The notes: generated from the letters alone by a model not told the origin. A stretch of DNA of 27,326 nucleotides from Flavobacteriaceae bacterium (GCA_023145595.1 JAGLDM010000041.1:1-27326); one strand, 5' to 3'; shown: positions 1 through 8,092, counted from the stretch's first letter. Made by a program: numbers and translations.

Positions 1-2
1 AC

Positions 3-1022
3 GACCGTAGAGCTTACGAGTGGGATACTGTAGTAAAAATGACTCTAATTATTAGAGATATAATGATAGGTAACCCTAAGCTTAAAGAATTGGGTTACGG
101 CGAAGAGTCACATGGTAAAAATGCTATAGCAGCAGGTTTCCAAGGACAACGTCAATGGACAGATCATATGCCAAATGGCGATTTTCCAGAAGCAATTTTA
201 AATTCTTCTTTTGACTGGAATGGAGTGCGTCAAGCATTTATGATGGCAACGGAGAACGATAGTTTAAACGGAGTATCGATGTTATTCGGACATCTATTAA
301 CTAATACTGCTCAAATATTTTCTGATGTAAGAACCTATTGGAGTCCCGCTTCAGTAAAAAGAGTTACAGGAAAAGAATTGACAGGAAAAGCGAAAAACGG
401 AATTATCCATTTAATAAATTCTGGATCAACAACCTTAGATGCTACGGCAGAACAACGCAATGAAGCGGGAGAACCAGCAATGAAACCTTTTTGGGATATT
501 ACTGATGCTGAAGCCCAAAAATGTATGGATGCTACCGTATGGCCACAAGCCGTTAAAGAATATTTTAGAGGTGGTGGATACTCTTCTCAGTTTAAAACGG
601 ATGGCGAAATGCCAGTAACGATGTGCCGAATTAATTTGGTGAAAGGAGTTGGACCAGTTTTACAAATTGCTGAAGGATATACGGTTGTTTTAGAAGATGA
701 TGTACATAAAACATTAGACGAAAGAACAAACCCTACGTGGCCAACAACTTGGTTTGCACCAACAATTACTGGTGAAGGCGCATTTAAAGATGTGTATTCT
801 GTAATGGCAAATTGGGGAGCCAATCACGGTGCTATTAGTTATGGGCATATTGGAGCGGATTTAATTTCTTTAGCATCTATGCTTAGAATTCCGGTGAATA
901 TGCATAATGTAGCAGACGAAAATGTGTTTAGACCAGCACTATGGACATCTTTTGGAACAGATAAAGAAGGACAAGATTACAGAGCATGTGATGCTTATGG
1001 CCCTCTTTATGGAATGAAATAA
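3..1022 (+). CDS. fucI: L-fucose isomerase, C-terminal part (5'-truncated by window edge)
   Basis: This enzyme interconverts L-fucose and L-fuculose, the first step of cytoplasmic fucose catabolism; it uses Mn2+. The frame is open from base 3, before the first ATG at 39, and those upstream codons (…YEWDTVVKM) also fit the family, so the gene continues off the left edge. About 340 of the roughly 590 residues usual for FucI are present. Family blocks visible are [26 protein letters not shown] (metal-ligand Asp), [47 protein letters not shown] (His of the metal/active site) and the C-terminal [12 protein letters not shown]. Nothing looks damaged. A strong terminator follows 8 bases after the stop, so it is the last gene of its unit. 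The upstream partners of a fucose operon are not visible. Identification is secure. Confidence 0.95.
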   Translation, partial: DRRAYEWDTVVKMTLIIRDIMIGNPKLKELGYGEESHGKNAIAAGFQGQRQWTDHMPNGDFPEAILNSSFDWNGVRQAFMMATENDSLNGVSMLFGHLLTNTAQIFSDVRTYWSPASVKRVTGKELTGKAKNGIIHLINSGSTTLDATAEQRNEAGEPAMKPFWDITDAEAQKCMDATVWPQAVKEYFRGGGYSSQFKTDGEMPVTMCRINLVKGVGPVLQIAEGYTVVLEDDVHKTLDERTNPTWPTTWFAPTITGEGAFKDVYSVMANWGANHGAISYGHIGADLISLASMLRIPVNMHNVADENVFRPALWTSFGTDKEGQDYRACDAYGPLYGMK

Positions 1023-1030
1023 GAGAATAA

Positions 1031-1078
1031 AAGAGAGGTGTTTTCATTGATAGTGAAGACACCTCTCTTTATTTTTTT
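1031..1078 (+). terminator. Rho-independent terminator after fucI
   Basis: A 16-bp stem pairs 1031-1046 with 1054-1069, including one G-T wobble, around a 7-base loop. It is followed by a T-rich run (1067-1078). The arms are AAGAGAGGTGT and ACACCTCTCTT extended by TTTCA/TGAAG. It sits 8 bases beyond the fucI stop. It also lies about 95 bases beyond the end of the convergent 1163-1768 gene and might stop that transcript, but the T-run is only on the fucI side. Confidence 0.88.
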
Positions 1079-1162
1079 AACTAAAATAAGTCATAACTCT
1101 AATTTTTATAGACTTTCATCTATTTGGATGACTTTGGTCAGGATGGATTTTAAATCAATTTA

Positions 1163-1768
1163 TTATAAGAAACTAAATCCAATTCCAAAATTTAAAATTG
1201 GTAATCCAAATCCTGCTGAAATTGGATTTTTTTCGATGTAAATATCTCCAGAAGAACTTGTGAATATAGCCCCTTCAGGAACATTTCCAAATCCGTAGCC
1301 TGCTTCAACCCTACAATAAAATTCACTTCCGAATTTTGCGCCAACTTTAAGGTTAATAGTGTTAAACTTCAAACTTCCTGGAGCAGTCTCTTCATAATCA
1401 TTACCGTATTCATCTGTAAAATCTACATCTTCAACGACCGCATTGGAGTCAAAAGAAAAATATGAAATTGCAAAATATAGACCTTCCCCTTCAGAATCTA
1501 AATAGATATTAGTCCCTAATTCATAATTGGTGTAGTTACCACTTTCTGCTTCTATTGTTTTTGAAAACGTCATATAATCTCCAAAAAAAGCGACCCTATT
1601 GTTTAACAGTGGAGTGACATATTCTGCATTTAATGTGATTAGAGATGGTATTCCCATTTTAATGCCAACACGTAGAGGTTTTATGCTTCTAACCTCTGTG
1701 CTGTCTTTTTGAGCCAAACTATTTAAAACAGTAAATAATACTACAATAGTTAATGTGATTTTTTTCAT
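1163..1768 (-). CDS. Hypothetical secreted beta-rich protein (possible small outer-membrane barrel)
   Basis: I do not recognise a named family. The 201-residue product has a clear N-terminal signal peptide (MKKITLTIVVLFTVLNSLAQ, cleaved after LAQ). After it come alternating hydrophobic and polar strands with many Gly, Tyr and Phe: GIKMGIPSLITLNAEY, GLYFAISYFSF, LKVGAKFGSEFYCRVEAGYGFG and a C-terminus ending in GIGFSFL. A terminal aromatic-hydrophobic strand of this sort is common in small outer-membrane beta-barrels of this phylum. An acidic stretch near residues 110-130 (EDVDFTDEYGNDYEETAPG) could be a surface loop. It is a single-gene unit, convergent with fucI. Upstream at 1807-1814 the minus strand carries TAGATTTG, a match to the -7 consensus. 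Signal peptide and secretion are well supported; the barrel fold is inference. Confidence 0.75.
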   Translation of the reverse strand: MKKITLTIVVLFTVLNSLAQKDSTEVRSIKPLRVGIKMGIPSLITLNAEYVTPLLNNRVAFFGDYMTFSKTIEAESGNYTNYELGTNIYLDSEGEGLYFAISYFSFDSNAVVEDVDFTDEYGNDYEETAPGSLKFNTINLKVGAKFGSEFYCRVEAGYGFGNVPEGAIFTSSSGDIYIEKNPISAGFGLPILNFGIGFSFL

Positions 1769-1806
1769 TCTAATATTTTTTTTGTTTTTTGAGAGAACTT
1801 ATGATT

Positions 1807-1843
1807 CAAATCTAACTAAAATTAATCGAACTCACAGGGCAAA
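1807..1843 (-). promoter_or_regulatory. Candidate Bacteroidota-type promoter for the 1163-1768 gene
   Basis: On the minus strand the -7 element TAGATTTG (1807-1814) matches TAnnTTTG exactly. A TTTG lies at 1840-1843 with a 25-base spacer, longer than the usual 17-23. The -7 element is 39 bases from the ATG. The long spacer makes this only moderately convincing. Confidence 0.4.
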
Positions 1844-2207
1844 CGCATTAAACTTTAATTAGATTTTTATGAGACTTTCACTTGACCTAAAACCATATTA
1901 TTATCATTTGCCTAAGCACTAACCATACGAACTGGAAATTTCTTGCCACTAACTAGCCTTGGCTCCTCTTATAGTTTTGCCCTCTATTGATTGTGTTATA
2001 AGTGAGAAAAACATGATAGCAGAAATATATTTGGGGCATCATGATAAAGATTTTGTTTTGGGTGAAAAATATAATGATAAAATTAATAATGAATTATATA
2101 AATAAATAAACAATGGAGTGAACTCACCTCCAAACCACCAGATGTCCAACTCAAATTATTCCAATAGACACCTTGCTATTAATGAAATTGAAAAACAAAC
2201 AGTTTTA

Positions 2208-2236
2208 TTGACATCATCCTCTTTATTTAATATAAA
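2208..2236 (+). promoter_or_regulatory. sigma70-like promoter pair upstream of the HAD hydrolase
   Basis: TTGACA (2208-2213) and TATAAA (2231-2236) are separated by exactly 17 bases, a close match to the proteobacterial sigma70 consensus. It is not the TAnnTTTG form seen elsewhere in this window. It lies 47 bases upstream of the predicted TTG start. In such AT-rich DNA the TATAAA half is cheap, so activity is uncertain. Confidence 0.4.
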
Positions 2237-2283
2237 TCGTATTTTAGTCGGATACTAATGAAATTAATTAAAAAAAAATCACA

Positions 2284-2928
2284 TTGATAACTACTATAAT
2301 TTTTGATATGAATGGTGTGATAACCGATGATGAACACATTCATGAATTAGCAACCAAGGAGGTTTTTTCTGATATTGGAATTGAACTTACTGCTGAAAAT
2401 TATAGAGCGTTTTGTTTGGGAAGAACAGATATCGCTGCATTCAAAGATTTATTTGAAAAATTTGGTATTCAAAATCAAAACATTAACGATGTAATTACTA
2501 AGAAGTCCTTACGATATCAAAGATTAATTAAGGGTAATATGAAGATATATCCTGGTATTGTCGAATTTATTAAAAGTCAAAGTTCAAAATATACTTTAGC
2601 ACTTACCTCCAGTTCAACCCATGCTGAGGTTACTGGAGTTGTAAATTTATTAAAAATTAAAGATTTCTTCAAAGTAATAGTTACAGCAAATGACGTAAAA
2701 CATGGAAAACCTGATCCAGAACCTTATCTTCTAACTGCAAGTGAACTGAATGTAACCCCTGAAGAATGTCTTGTTTTAGAAGATTCTGAAAATGGCGTCT
2801 TATCGGCAATCGCTGCAGGAATGGTTTGTGTTGGAATTACCAATACCGAAACGGAAGAGAAACTTGTAAAAGCAAACTATACCATCAATAATTTGGATTC
2901 CCTTAAAAAAATATTAGTTAAAATTTAA
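2284..2928 (+). CDS. HAD-superfamily hydrolase, beta-phosphoglucomutase-like, TTG start
   Basis: This is a cytoplasmic 214-residue protein of HAD subfamily IA, the group of beta-phosphoglucomutase and small phosphatases. Motif I is FDMNGV (nucleophile Asp8), followed by a helical cap region. Motif II is LALTSSST (around residue 106), motif III the Lys in VKHGKPDPEPY, and motif IV LEDSENGVLSA. The second Asp of the usual DxD in motif I, the general acid/base, is replaced by Asn10. The start must be TTG at 2284: the frame has a stop at 2269-2271, no upstream ATG, and the first internal ATG would delete the nucleophile. The substrate cannot be read from the sequence. The gene stands alone between a 515-base gap and the convergent murI. 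Confidence 0.85.
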   Translation: MITTIIFDMNGVITDDEHIHELATKEVFSDIGIELTAENYRAFCLGRTDIAAFKDLFEKFGIQNQNINDVITKKSLRYQRLIKGNMKIYPGIVEFIKSQSSKYTLALTSSSTHAEVTGVVNLLKIKDFFKVIVTANDVKHGKPDPEPYLLTASELNVTPEECLVLEDSENGVLSAIAAGMVCVGITNTETEEKLVKANYTINNLDSLKKILVKI

Positions 2929-2941
2929 AGAGGATGGCATA

Positions 2942-2986
2942 CGTTTATAGATTATGGCGTTGTGGTAGCTTGCCCCAATATAAACG
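2942..2986. repeat. Inverted repeat between the HAD gene and murI
   Basis: CGTTTATA (2942-2949) and TATAAACG (2979-2986) are perfect 8-base inverted arms around a 29-base centre that is more GC-rich than its surroundings (…TGGCGTTGTGGTAGCTTGCC…). It has no good T-run, so it is a poor terminator. Function unknown; see findings. Confidence 0.5.
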
Positions 2987-3000
2987 CTTCATTTTAGATT

Positions 3001-3792
3001 TTAAAACTCTAACTTTTCTACGGAATAATCCTCTTCAATATTTAGGAGTATCTTTTTTAATACCTTAGGATTTGTATTTATAAAAAACTGATGTGCCCCA
3101 ATTTCTTTTTCAAAATTAAGCAAATCAAATGTGCTAAGAATATTTTGAGTTTGCTTAGCAACTGCCAATCCAGAATCTATAATTTGTACATTAGAACCAA
3201 TAATATTCCTTATTTGAGGAATTAAATACGGGTAATGCGTACAGCCTAAAACCAAATAGTCAATATTATTTTGAATCATGGGCTCCATGTGCGTTTTTAA
3301 AATCTGTGTCATCTCCTTAGAATTCAATTTCCCACTTTCAATAAGTTCAACCAAACCAGTACCAACTTGTTCAATAATTTTTACGTTCGAGGCAAATATT
3401 TCTGAGGTTTTAGAAAATAGCGCACTGCTTAAAGTCCCCTTTGTTGCTAGGATACCAATACAGTTTGTTTTTGTTTTTAACGCAGCAGGTTTAATCGCTG
3501 GTTCAATTCCTATAAAGGGAATATCATAATTTTCCCTAAGATAACTTATGGTATTTGTGGTAGCGGTATTACAAGCAACTACTATGATTTTACACCCCTT
3601 TTCGATAAGTAATTCTGTATTTTTAACACTTAAATTTAATATAGAATCCTTATTCTTATCACCATAGGGTGCGTTTTTAGAGTCTGATAAATACACAGTA
3701 TTCTCGTTGGGTAATAGTGATATAATCTCTTTTAAAATAGAAGTACCACCAATACCTGAATCAAAAATTCCAATGGGATTTGAATTGCTCAT
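3001..3792 (-). CDS. murI: Glutamate racemase
   Basis: MurI converts L-glutamate to D-glutamate for peptidoglycan in the cytoplasm, without a cofactor, using two cysteines. The 263-residue product has the usual length. Visible landmarks are GIFDSGIGG (Asp11, Ser12), NAPYGDK, the first catalytic Cys in VVACNTATT (Cys74), and the second in VLGCTHYPYL (Cys184, with His186). The start MSNSNPIGIFDSG is standard for the family. It is the last gene of the minus-strand run, but a hairpin terminator separates it from ompH upstream, so it probably has its own expression. A TATTTTTG on the minus strand lies only 4 bases before the ATG, too close for a normal promoter. Confidence 0.97.
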   Translation of the reverse strand: MSNSNPIGIFDSGIGGTSILKEIISLLPNENTVYLSDSKNAPYGDKNKDSILNLSVKNTELLIEKGCKIIVVACNTATTNTISYLRENYDIPFIGIEPAIKPAALKTKTNCIGILATKGTLSSALFSKTSEIFASNVKIIEQVGTGLVELIESGKLNSKEMTQILKTHMEPMIQNNIDYLVLGCTHYPYLIPQIRNIIGSNVQIIDSGLAVAKQTQNILSTFDLLNFEKEIGAHQFFINTNPKVLKKILLNIEEDYSVEKLEF

Positions 3793-3797
3793 AGTTC

Positions 3798-3841
3798 AAA
3801 AATATAAAATCCCATCTCGATATACTATCAAGACGGGATTT
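3798..3841 (-). terminator. Rho-independent terminator between ompH and murI
   Basis: On the minus strand a 15-bp stem (arms 3827-3841 and 3807-3821, with two G-U wobbles) closes a 5-base loop. It is followed by a T-rich tract (3798-3806). The stem core is AAATCCC/GGGATTT. It starts 31 bases beyond the stop of the 3872-4369 gene and would end the envelope operon before murI. Confidence 0.75.
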
Positions 3842-3871
3842 AAGTTTTAAATAAGAAAACTATCTGATGTT

Positions 3872-4369
3872 CTAAAGTCCTAACTTTGCCTTTACTAAAG
3901 GCATTAAATCTGTTCCTTTAGCGATAATCAAAGTAGACCTGTCAAATACGAAGGTATATCCGTTAGCCGCTGAAATATCTTCAATAGCCTTGTTTACTCT
4001 TTCAAGAATTGGTTCTAATAACTCTTGTTGTTTTGATTGTAGCGCTTGCTGTCCTGCTTTATCAGCATTTGCAAGTCTCTGTTGAGATTCCTGTAACTCA
4101 ATTTGTCTCTTTTGATTTTCTGCATCAGTTTGAGTTGCTGCTTCTGCTTGATATTTTTGAGCTGTGGCCTGTAAAGCATCACTTGATGCTTTTAAATCTG
4201 CCATTTGAGTTTTGTTTAATTTCTCCAACTCTGTATTCATATTTTTAAATTCTGGAAGAGCTGTAACTAATTCCTGCGTATCTATATAGCCAAATTTATC
4301 TTGAGCCTGAATAGTATTAAAACTTAAAGTAATGATAGTAATAAATAATAGATTTTTAAAATGTTTCAT
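3872..4369 (-). CDS. OmpH/Skp-family periplasmic chaperone
   Basis: This is a Skp-like chaperone that escorts unfolded outer-membrane proteins through the periplasm to the BAM complex. Its 165 residues begin with a signal peptide (residues 1-23, …FNTIQAQ). The OmpH opening DKFGYIDTQELVTALPEF comes next, then a long charged coiled coil (about residues 45-115, rich in Glu, Gln, Lys, Ala), and the closing segment IEDISAANGYTFVFDRSTLIIAKGTDLM that completes the trimeric body. Length is typical. It lies 23 bases after a second, longer OmpH gene and two genes after bamA, the arrangement expected for a chaperone serving BamA. A terminator follows. Confidence 0.92.
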   Translation of the reverse strand: MKHFKNLLFITIITLSFNTIQAQDKFGYIDTQELVTALPEFKNMNTELEKLNKTQMADLKASSDALQATAQKYQAEAATQTDAENQKRQIELQESQQRLANADKAGQQALQSKQQELLEPILERVNKAIEDISAANGYTFVFDRSTLIIAKGTDLMPLVKAKLGL

Positions 4370-4392
4370 TGTGTTTGTTTTTTTTAAAATAA

Positions 4393-5469
4393 TTAATTGT
4401 TTGTTTTTTTATCTTCTGCTTTTTTTGCTTCAACAAGTTCTTCTCGCAACTTTAAACGTTCTAGTCTTTTTTTTTCAATAGCGGCTCTTTTCTCTTCACT
4501 TTTCTTCGCTTTAATTTTTTTCTGCTCTTCAACTTTAGCAAGCGCTGCTGCTCTTTCCGCCTCTTTTTCTTCAATAATTGAATTTGATTCTGAGTCGTTT
4601 ATTTGAGATGACTTATTATTAGCTGCTGCTTTTTTTTCTGTGGATTTTTCTATTCTATCTTCAGAATCTTCTTTTTTATCTTCTGTTTTTTTTGCTTCAG
4701 TACCCCCTTCTCTATTTGTTTTTAATTGAGATCTAACCTTTTCTTGCTGCTTTAAACGTTCTAGTCTTTTTTTCTCAATAGCTACTCTCTGCTCTTCACG
4801 TTTCTTCGCTTTAGCTGCTTTTTGCTCTTCAACTTTAGCTAGCGATGCTGCTCTTTTCGCCTGTTTTTCTTCAATAATTGAATTTGATTCTGAGCCATTA
4901 ATTTGATTATTGGCTGCTGCTCTCTTTCTTTTGGCTTTTTCTATTTTCTCACCTCTCACAATAGACCTAAGAACCAACTCACTAATGTCATTTGATTTAT
5001 TTGAATAAAGCATGATTAAGTCAGCCGATTTATCAAAAACATAATCATATTTTCTGACTTTTGCAATTTCTTGCACGGCATTATAAACTTGATCTTGTAT
5101 TGGAGTTACCAATTGTTTTCTTAAAAGAAATAAATTCCCATTTGTTGAAAAATAAAATTGTTCTGCTTTTTTAAGTTCTAATTGCTCAATGACAATATCT
5201 TCTTCTCTATCTGTTATTAAATCCTCTGTTAATAAGGCTTTTTCATTGTTTAAATCGGTTTGCATTATTGTGATTTTATCTCTCTTTTGATCAAGAGCTA
5301 GCTGCCAAAGTTTAACTTTTTTATCAAGTTGAGTTTGTGCCTTTGTATAAGCAGGAATATTTTCTAGAATATAATTCATATCTACAAATGCAATCCGTTG
5401 TCCTTTTTGAGAAAAGGAGGAAAGTCCAATAGAACTTATTATAGCGAAAAGTAAAATATTTTTTATCAT
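4393..5469 (-). CDS. OmpH/Skp-family protein with a long repeated C-terminal coiled coil
   Basis: Residues 1-170 form an OmpH/Skp domain: signal peptide (cleaved near FSQ at 19-21), QRIAFVDMNYILENIPAY, a coiled coil, and KVRKYDYVFDKSADLIMLYSNKSNDIS. Beyond this the protein continues for about 185 residues, roughly doubling the usual length, as a Lys/Glu/Ala/Arg-rich extension predicted to be coiled coil. The extension has two copies of one unit: NGSESNSIIEEKQAKRAA…EKKRLERLK (about 191-240) and NDSESNSIIEEKEAERAA…EKKRLERLK (about 291-340), offset by exactly 100 residues. It probably acts as a periplasmic chaperone for outer-membrane proteins; the job of the extension is unknown. It lies between bamA and a normal-length ompH gene. 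Confidence 0.9.
   Translation of the reverse strand: MIKNILLFAIISSIGLSSFSQKGQRIAFVDMNYILENIPAYTKAQTQLDKKVKLWQLALDQKRDKITIMQTDLNNEKALLTEDLITDREEDIVIEQLELKKAEQFYFSTNGNLFLLRKQLVTPIQDQVYNAVQEIAKVRKYDYVFDKSADLIMLYSNKSNDISELVLRSIVRGEKIEKAKRKRAAANNQINGSESNSIIEEKQAKRAASLAKVEEQKAAKAKKREEQRVAIEKKRLERLKQQEKVRSQLKTNREGGTEAKKTEDKKEDSEDRIEKSTEKKAAANNKSSQINDSESNSIIEEKEAERAAALAKVEEQKKIKAKKSEEKRAAIEKKRLERLKLREELVEAKKAEDKKTNN
4450..4920. repeat. In-gene direct repeat, 300-base period
   Basis: Bases 4450-4629 and 4750-4920 inside the long ompH gene are near-copies shifted by 300 bases. For example, TTTTTCTTCAATAATTGAA occurs at 4564 and 4864, and TTTAAACGTTCTAGTCTTTT at 4451 and 4751. Identity is high at DNA level, not just protein level, which suggests a fairly recent duplication or continuing gene conversion. 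Confidence 0.85.
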
Positions 5470-5516
5470 AACTAGATTGTAATTAGAAAATATCGTGCCA
5501 CTTTTTTTTAATTATA

Positions 5517-5524
5517 CAAATATA
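5517..5524 (-). promoter_or_regulatory. Possible internal -7 element before the long ompH gene
   Basis: The minus strand reads TATATTTG, an exact TAnnTTTG, 48 bases before the ATG at 5469, in the 64-base gap after bamA. No TTG is found at the expected -33 distance. It could give bamA-independent expression of the ompH pair, but evidence is weak. Confidence 0.3.
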
Positions 5525-5533
5525 ATAATTTTA

Positions 5534-8092
5534 TTAAAATTGTTGCCCTATAATAAAGTGGGTTTGCCACCCCGATTTTTCAATTCCACCTGGTAATGGA
5601 TCAAATCCATGGGCGAAATCAATTCCAAGTAATCCAAATGCAGGCATAAATATCCGAACCCCTAAACCTGCAGAACGTTTTAATTCAAAAGCTCTAAAAT
5701 CTTCAAATCCATCATAAGAGTTACCTGCTTCTAAAAACCCTAATGCATATATAGATGCCGTTGGTTTAAGAGTGATTGGGAAACGCAGTTCTAATTGAAA
5801 TTTATTATAAATTGTTCCTCCTTGAATTGATGAAACCTGTGAGTTTTCATACCCTCTTAAGCCTATAGTTTCTCGCCCATCTAACTGGAATGATGCCATT
5901 CCATCACCTCCAACATAATAACGCTCAAAAGGTGAATAACCTAATTCTTCATTATAATATCCTAAGAAGCCAAATTCGGCATTAGACATCAGTACCACCT
6001 TACTAAACAAAGCCGTGTACCACTTTCCTTTAAAATTTAGTTTGTAATATTCTAGCCATTTGTATTTTTCTTGGTCAGAAATATTGTCGTAATCTTTCCC
6101 ATTAACTAATGAATACGGGAAGGTTACTTTTGCGCCAATGCTAAAGTCTGAGCCATAGGTTGGGAATACCGGGTTAGAACCTGCAGAACTTCTACCTAAT
6201 ACAATTTGATAAGATAAATTATTAGAAATACCAGTATCAAAAGTAAATGAACCAATAGGATAATTTACTAAATCATATCGTTGTAAACTAACCGTTTGAG
6301 ACAATGTAAAATAATCATCTGGCCATTTTAATCTTCTACCAAGGCCAACCGATACTCCTACAATATTTAAATACTTATTTTTATCAACATCTCTAGTTTG
6401 ATAATTATACCCAACCTGTTTCGAATTGTAAAGAGAAATAGACAAAGATTGTGGTTTTTTCCCACCTAACCATGGTTCTGTAAAGGAAAAACTTGTAGTT
6501 GTATAATACCTGCTTTTTTGTAAACGTAAGGATAATGACTGACCATCACCCATTGGTAAGGGTTTATATGCTTTTTTGTTAAATATATTTTTTACAGAAA
6601 AATTATTAAAAGAAAGCCCTAAAGTTCCAATAAATGAACCTCCACCATAACCACCTTGTAATTCTATTTGGCTCGCTCCTTTTTCAACTACACTGTAATC
6701 AATGTCAACAGTTTTAGCAATATAATCTGGTTTTAAATCGGGTGTAATATTCTCGGCATCAAAGAACCCTAATTGCCCCAATTCTCTAATAGTTCTAATG
6801 ATATCATCTTTACGATAAAGATACCCTGGCCGTGTTCTTATCTGACGATAAATTACGTGGTCATTTGTTTTATCATTTCCAGATACAGTAATTCTTCTTA
6901 AAGTTGCTTGTTCGTCTTCATTAATTCTAATTTGCACATAGATAGAATCATTTTGAACTCGTGTTTCAACAGCGTTTACTGTAGAGAAAATATATCCTGA
7001 ATTTTGGTATAGGGAACCAATATCCTGAGAATTTGGAGAGCCATCACCCACAACACGTTCGTTTAAAACATTAGCGTTATAAACCTGCCCTTTGTTAATT
7101 CTAAGAAGGCTATTCAGTTTTGCATCTGAATAAGCAACGTTACCCAAGTAACTAATTCCTCCAAAATAATATTTTCTCCCTTCTTCTAGAGAGATGTAAA
7201 GATCGATAGTATTGTCATCATTAAACGAGATAGAGTCGCTCAAAATACGAGCATCCCTATGTCCTTTTTCGCTAAATTTATTTAAAACCGATTGTAAATC
7301 TTCTTCAAATTTATCTTCAATATATTTAGACCCTTTCCAAAAACGCCCAAACATCTTTTCTTTTGTGTTTTTCATTGCTCCAGAAAGCACCTTATCGCCT
7401 ACTTCGGTATTTCCTTCAAAATGAATGGTTTTTATTTTAATCTTACTCCCTTTATCAAGATGAACCAACATATCTAAAGAGTTTAAATTAGTAGAATCAG
7501 TTCTTGTATTTAAAGTGACTTTAGCGTTTAAATATCCTTTTTCTTTGTATTTATTCTCTATGTAGTTTTCCGAAGTAACCAAAAGGTTGTCAGTCATCAT
7601 TGCACCTGCAGTCAATTCGGTGTCTTTTTTAAGTTCCTTTGCTTTTGATTTTTTAATACCAGAAAATGTGACATTATTTAATTGAGGTAATTCTTTAACG
7701 TCAAATTCAACATAAACTACATTTCCATCAATTTTAGAAATGTAAACATCTACATTGCTAAATTGCTTTTGATTGTATAATTTTTTAATTGCACTCGAAA
7801 GTTTATCTCCAGGAATTCTTATTTTTTGACCAACTTTTAAGCCAGAAAACACTTTAACAGCTTGTTCGCTAAATTTCTGAAGCCCTGTTACCGTAATTCC
7901 ACCAAGTTCATATTCTTTATTTTTTTCAAAAACTATAGGCACCGTAGATTTCGGACGAATCGTATCTGCACTTTTATTAGCAATTGAATCTGATTTAACC
8001 GACTGATTCTCCTTTTTAGAAGATTCTTGAGCAGCCAGTGTATGCGAAAGAAATATAAAAGCAAAAAATATAAGGGATAATTTATATCTCAT
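5534..8092 (-). CDS. bamA: Outer-membrane protein assembly factor BamA
   Basis: BamA is the Omp85-family core that inserts beta-barrel proteins into the outer membrane. I place the start at the second Met (8092; MRYKLSLIFFAFIF…), giving 852 residues, because it begins a proper signal peptide ending LAAQ. The longer frame from 8113 adds seven residues in front of it. After a Ser/Lys-rich linker come five POTRA-like repeats (roughly residues 60-480), with typical openings such as ELGGITVTGLQKFSEQAV, IKTIHFEGNTEVGD, YYFGGISYLGNVAYSD and LRRITVSGNDKTNDHVI. The Omp85 barrel follows from about 485 to the end, with the conserved loop-6 motif GLRGYE and a C-terminal Phe. The gene overlaps the uppS stop by 11 bases and is followed by two OmpH chaperones. 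Confidence 0.96.
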   Translation of the reverse strand: MRYKLSLIFFAFIFLSHTLAAQESSKKENQSVKSDSIANKSADTIRPKSTVPIVFEKNKEYELGGITVTGLQKFSEQAVKVFSGLKVGQKIRIPGDKLSSAIKKLYNQKQFSNVDVYISKIDGNVVYVEFDVKELPQLNNVTFSGIKKSKAKELKKDTELTAGAMMTDNLLVTSENYIENKYKEKGYLNAKVTLNTRTDSTNLNSLDMLVHLDKGSKIKIKTIHFEGNTEVGDKVLSGAMKNTKEKMFGRFWKGSKYIEDKFEEDLQSVLNKFSEKGHRDARILSDSISFNDDNTIDLYISLEEGRKYYFGGISYLGNVAYSDAKLNSLLRINKGQVYNANVLNERVVGDGSPNSQDIGSLYQNSGYIFSTVNAVETRVQNDSIYVQIRINEDEQATLRRITVSGNDKTNDHVIYRQIRTRPGYLYRKDDIIRTIRELGQLGFFDAENITPDLKPDYIAKTVDIDYSVVEKGASQIELQGGYGGGSFIGTLGLSFNNFSVKNIFNKKAYKPLPMGDGQSLSLRLQKSRYYTTTSFSFTEPWLGGKKPQSLSISLYNSKQVGYNYQTRDVDKNKYLNIVGVSVGLGRRLKWPDDYFTLSQTVSLQRYDLVNYPIGSFTFDTGISNNLSYQIVLGRSSAGSNPVFPTYGSDFSIGAKVTFPYSLVNGKDYDNISDQEKYKWLEYYKLNFKGKWYTALFSKVVLMSNAEFGFLGYYNEELGYSPFERYYVGGDGMASFQLDGRETIGLRGYENSQVSSIQGGTIYNKFQLELRFPITLKPTASIYALGFLEAGNSYDGFEDFRAFELKRSAGLGVRIFMPAFGLLGIDFAHGFDPLPGGIEKSGWQTHFIIGQQF

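Larger units (their letters stand above)
1769..2283. other. 515-base intergenic region without a convincing gene
   Basis: No complete recognisable gene was found on either strand. The plus strand has a short open stretch at 1953-2105 whose only ATG (2013) would give 30 residues ending in …EKYNDKINNELYK; it looks like coding sequence by composition but is unidentified and may be a gene remnant. At 2114-2132 there is a near-palindrome (TGGAG-TGAACTCAC-CTCCA). The last 80 bases contain a promoter-like pair before the HAD gene, and the first 75 contain the promoter-like sites of the minus-strand neighbour. Confidence 0.6.

Noticed and set aside
1038..1241. 67-residue plus-strand frame after fucI
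   Set aside because: It begins in the terminator stem and overlaps the 3' end of the minus-strand gene with its signal peptide; composition is not protein-like.
2942..2986. Integron attC site
   Set aside because: The GTTRRRY/RYYYAAC core boxes are not present in proper form and no integrase is in the window.
3797..3804. Promoter for murI at the TATTTTTG just before its ATG
   Set aside because: Only 4 bases separate it from the ATG, so the transcript would start inside the gene; it is better explained as the T-tract of the terminator.
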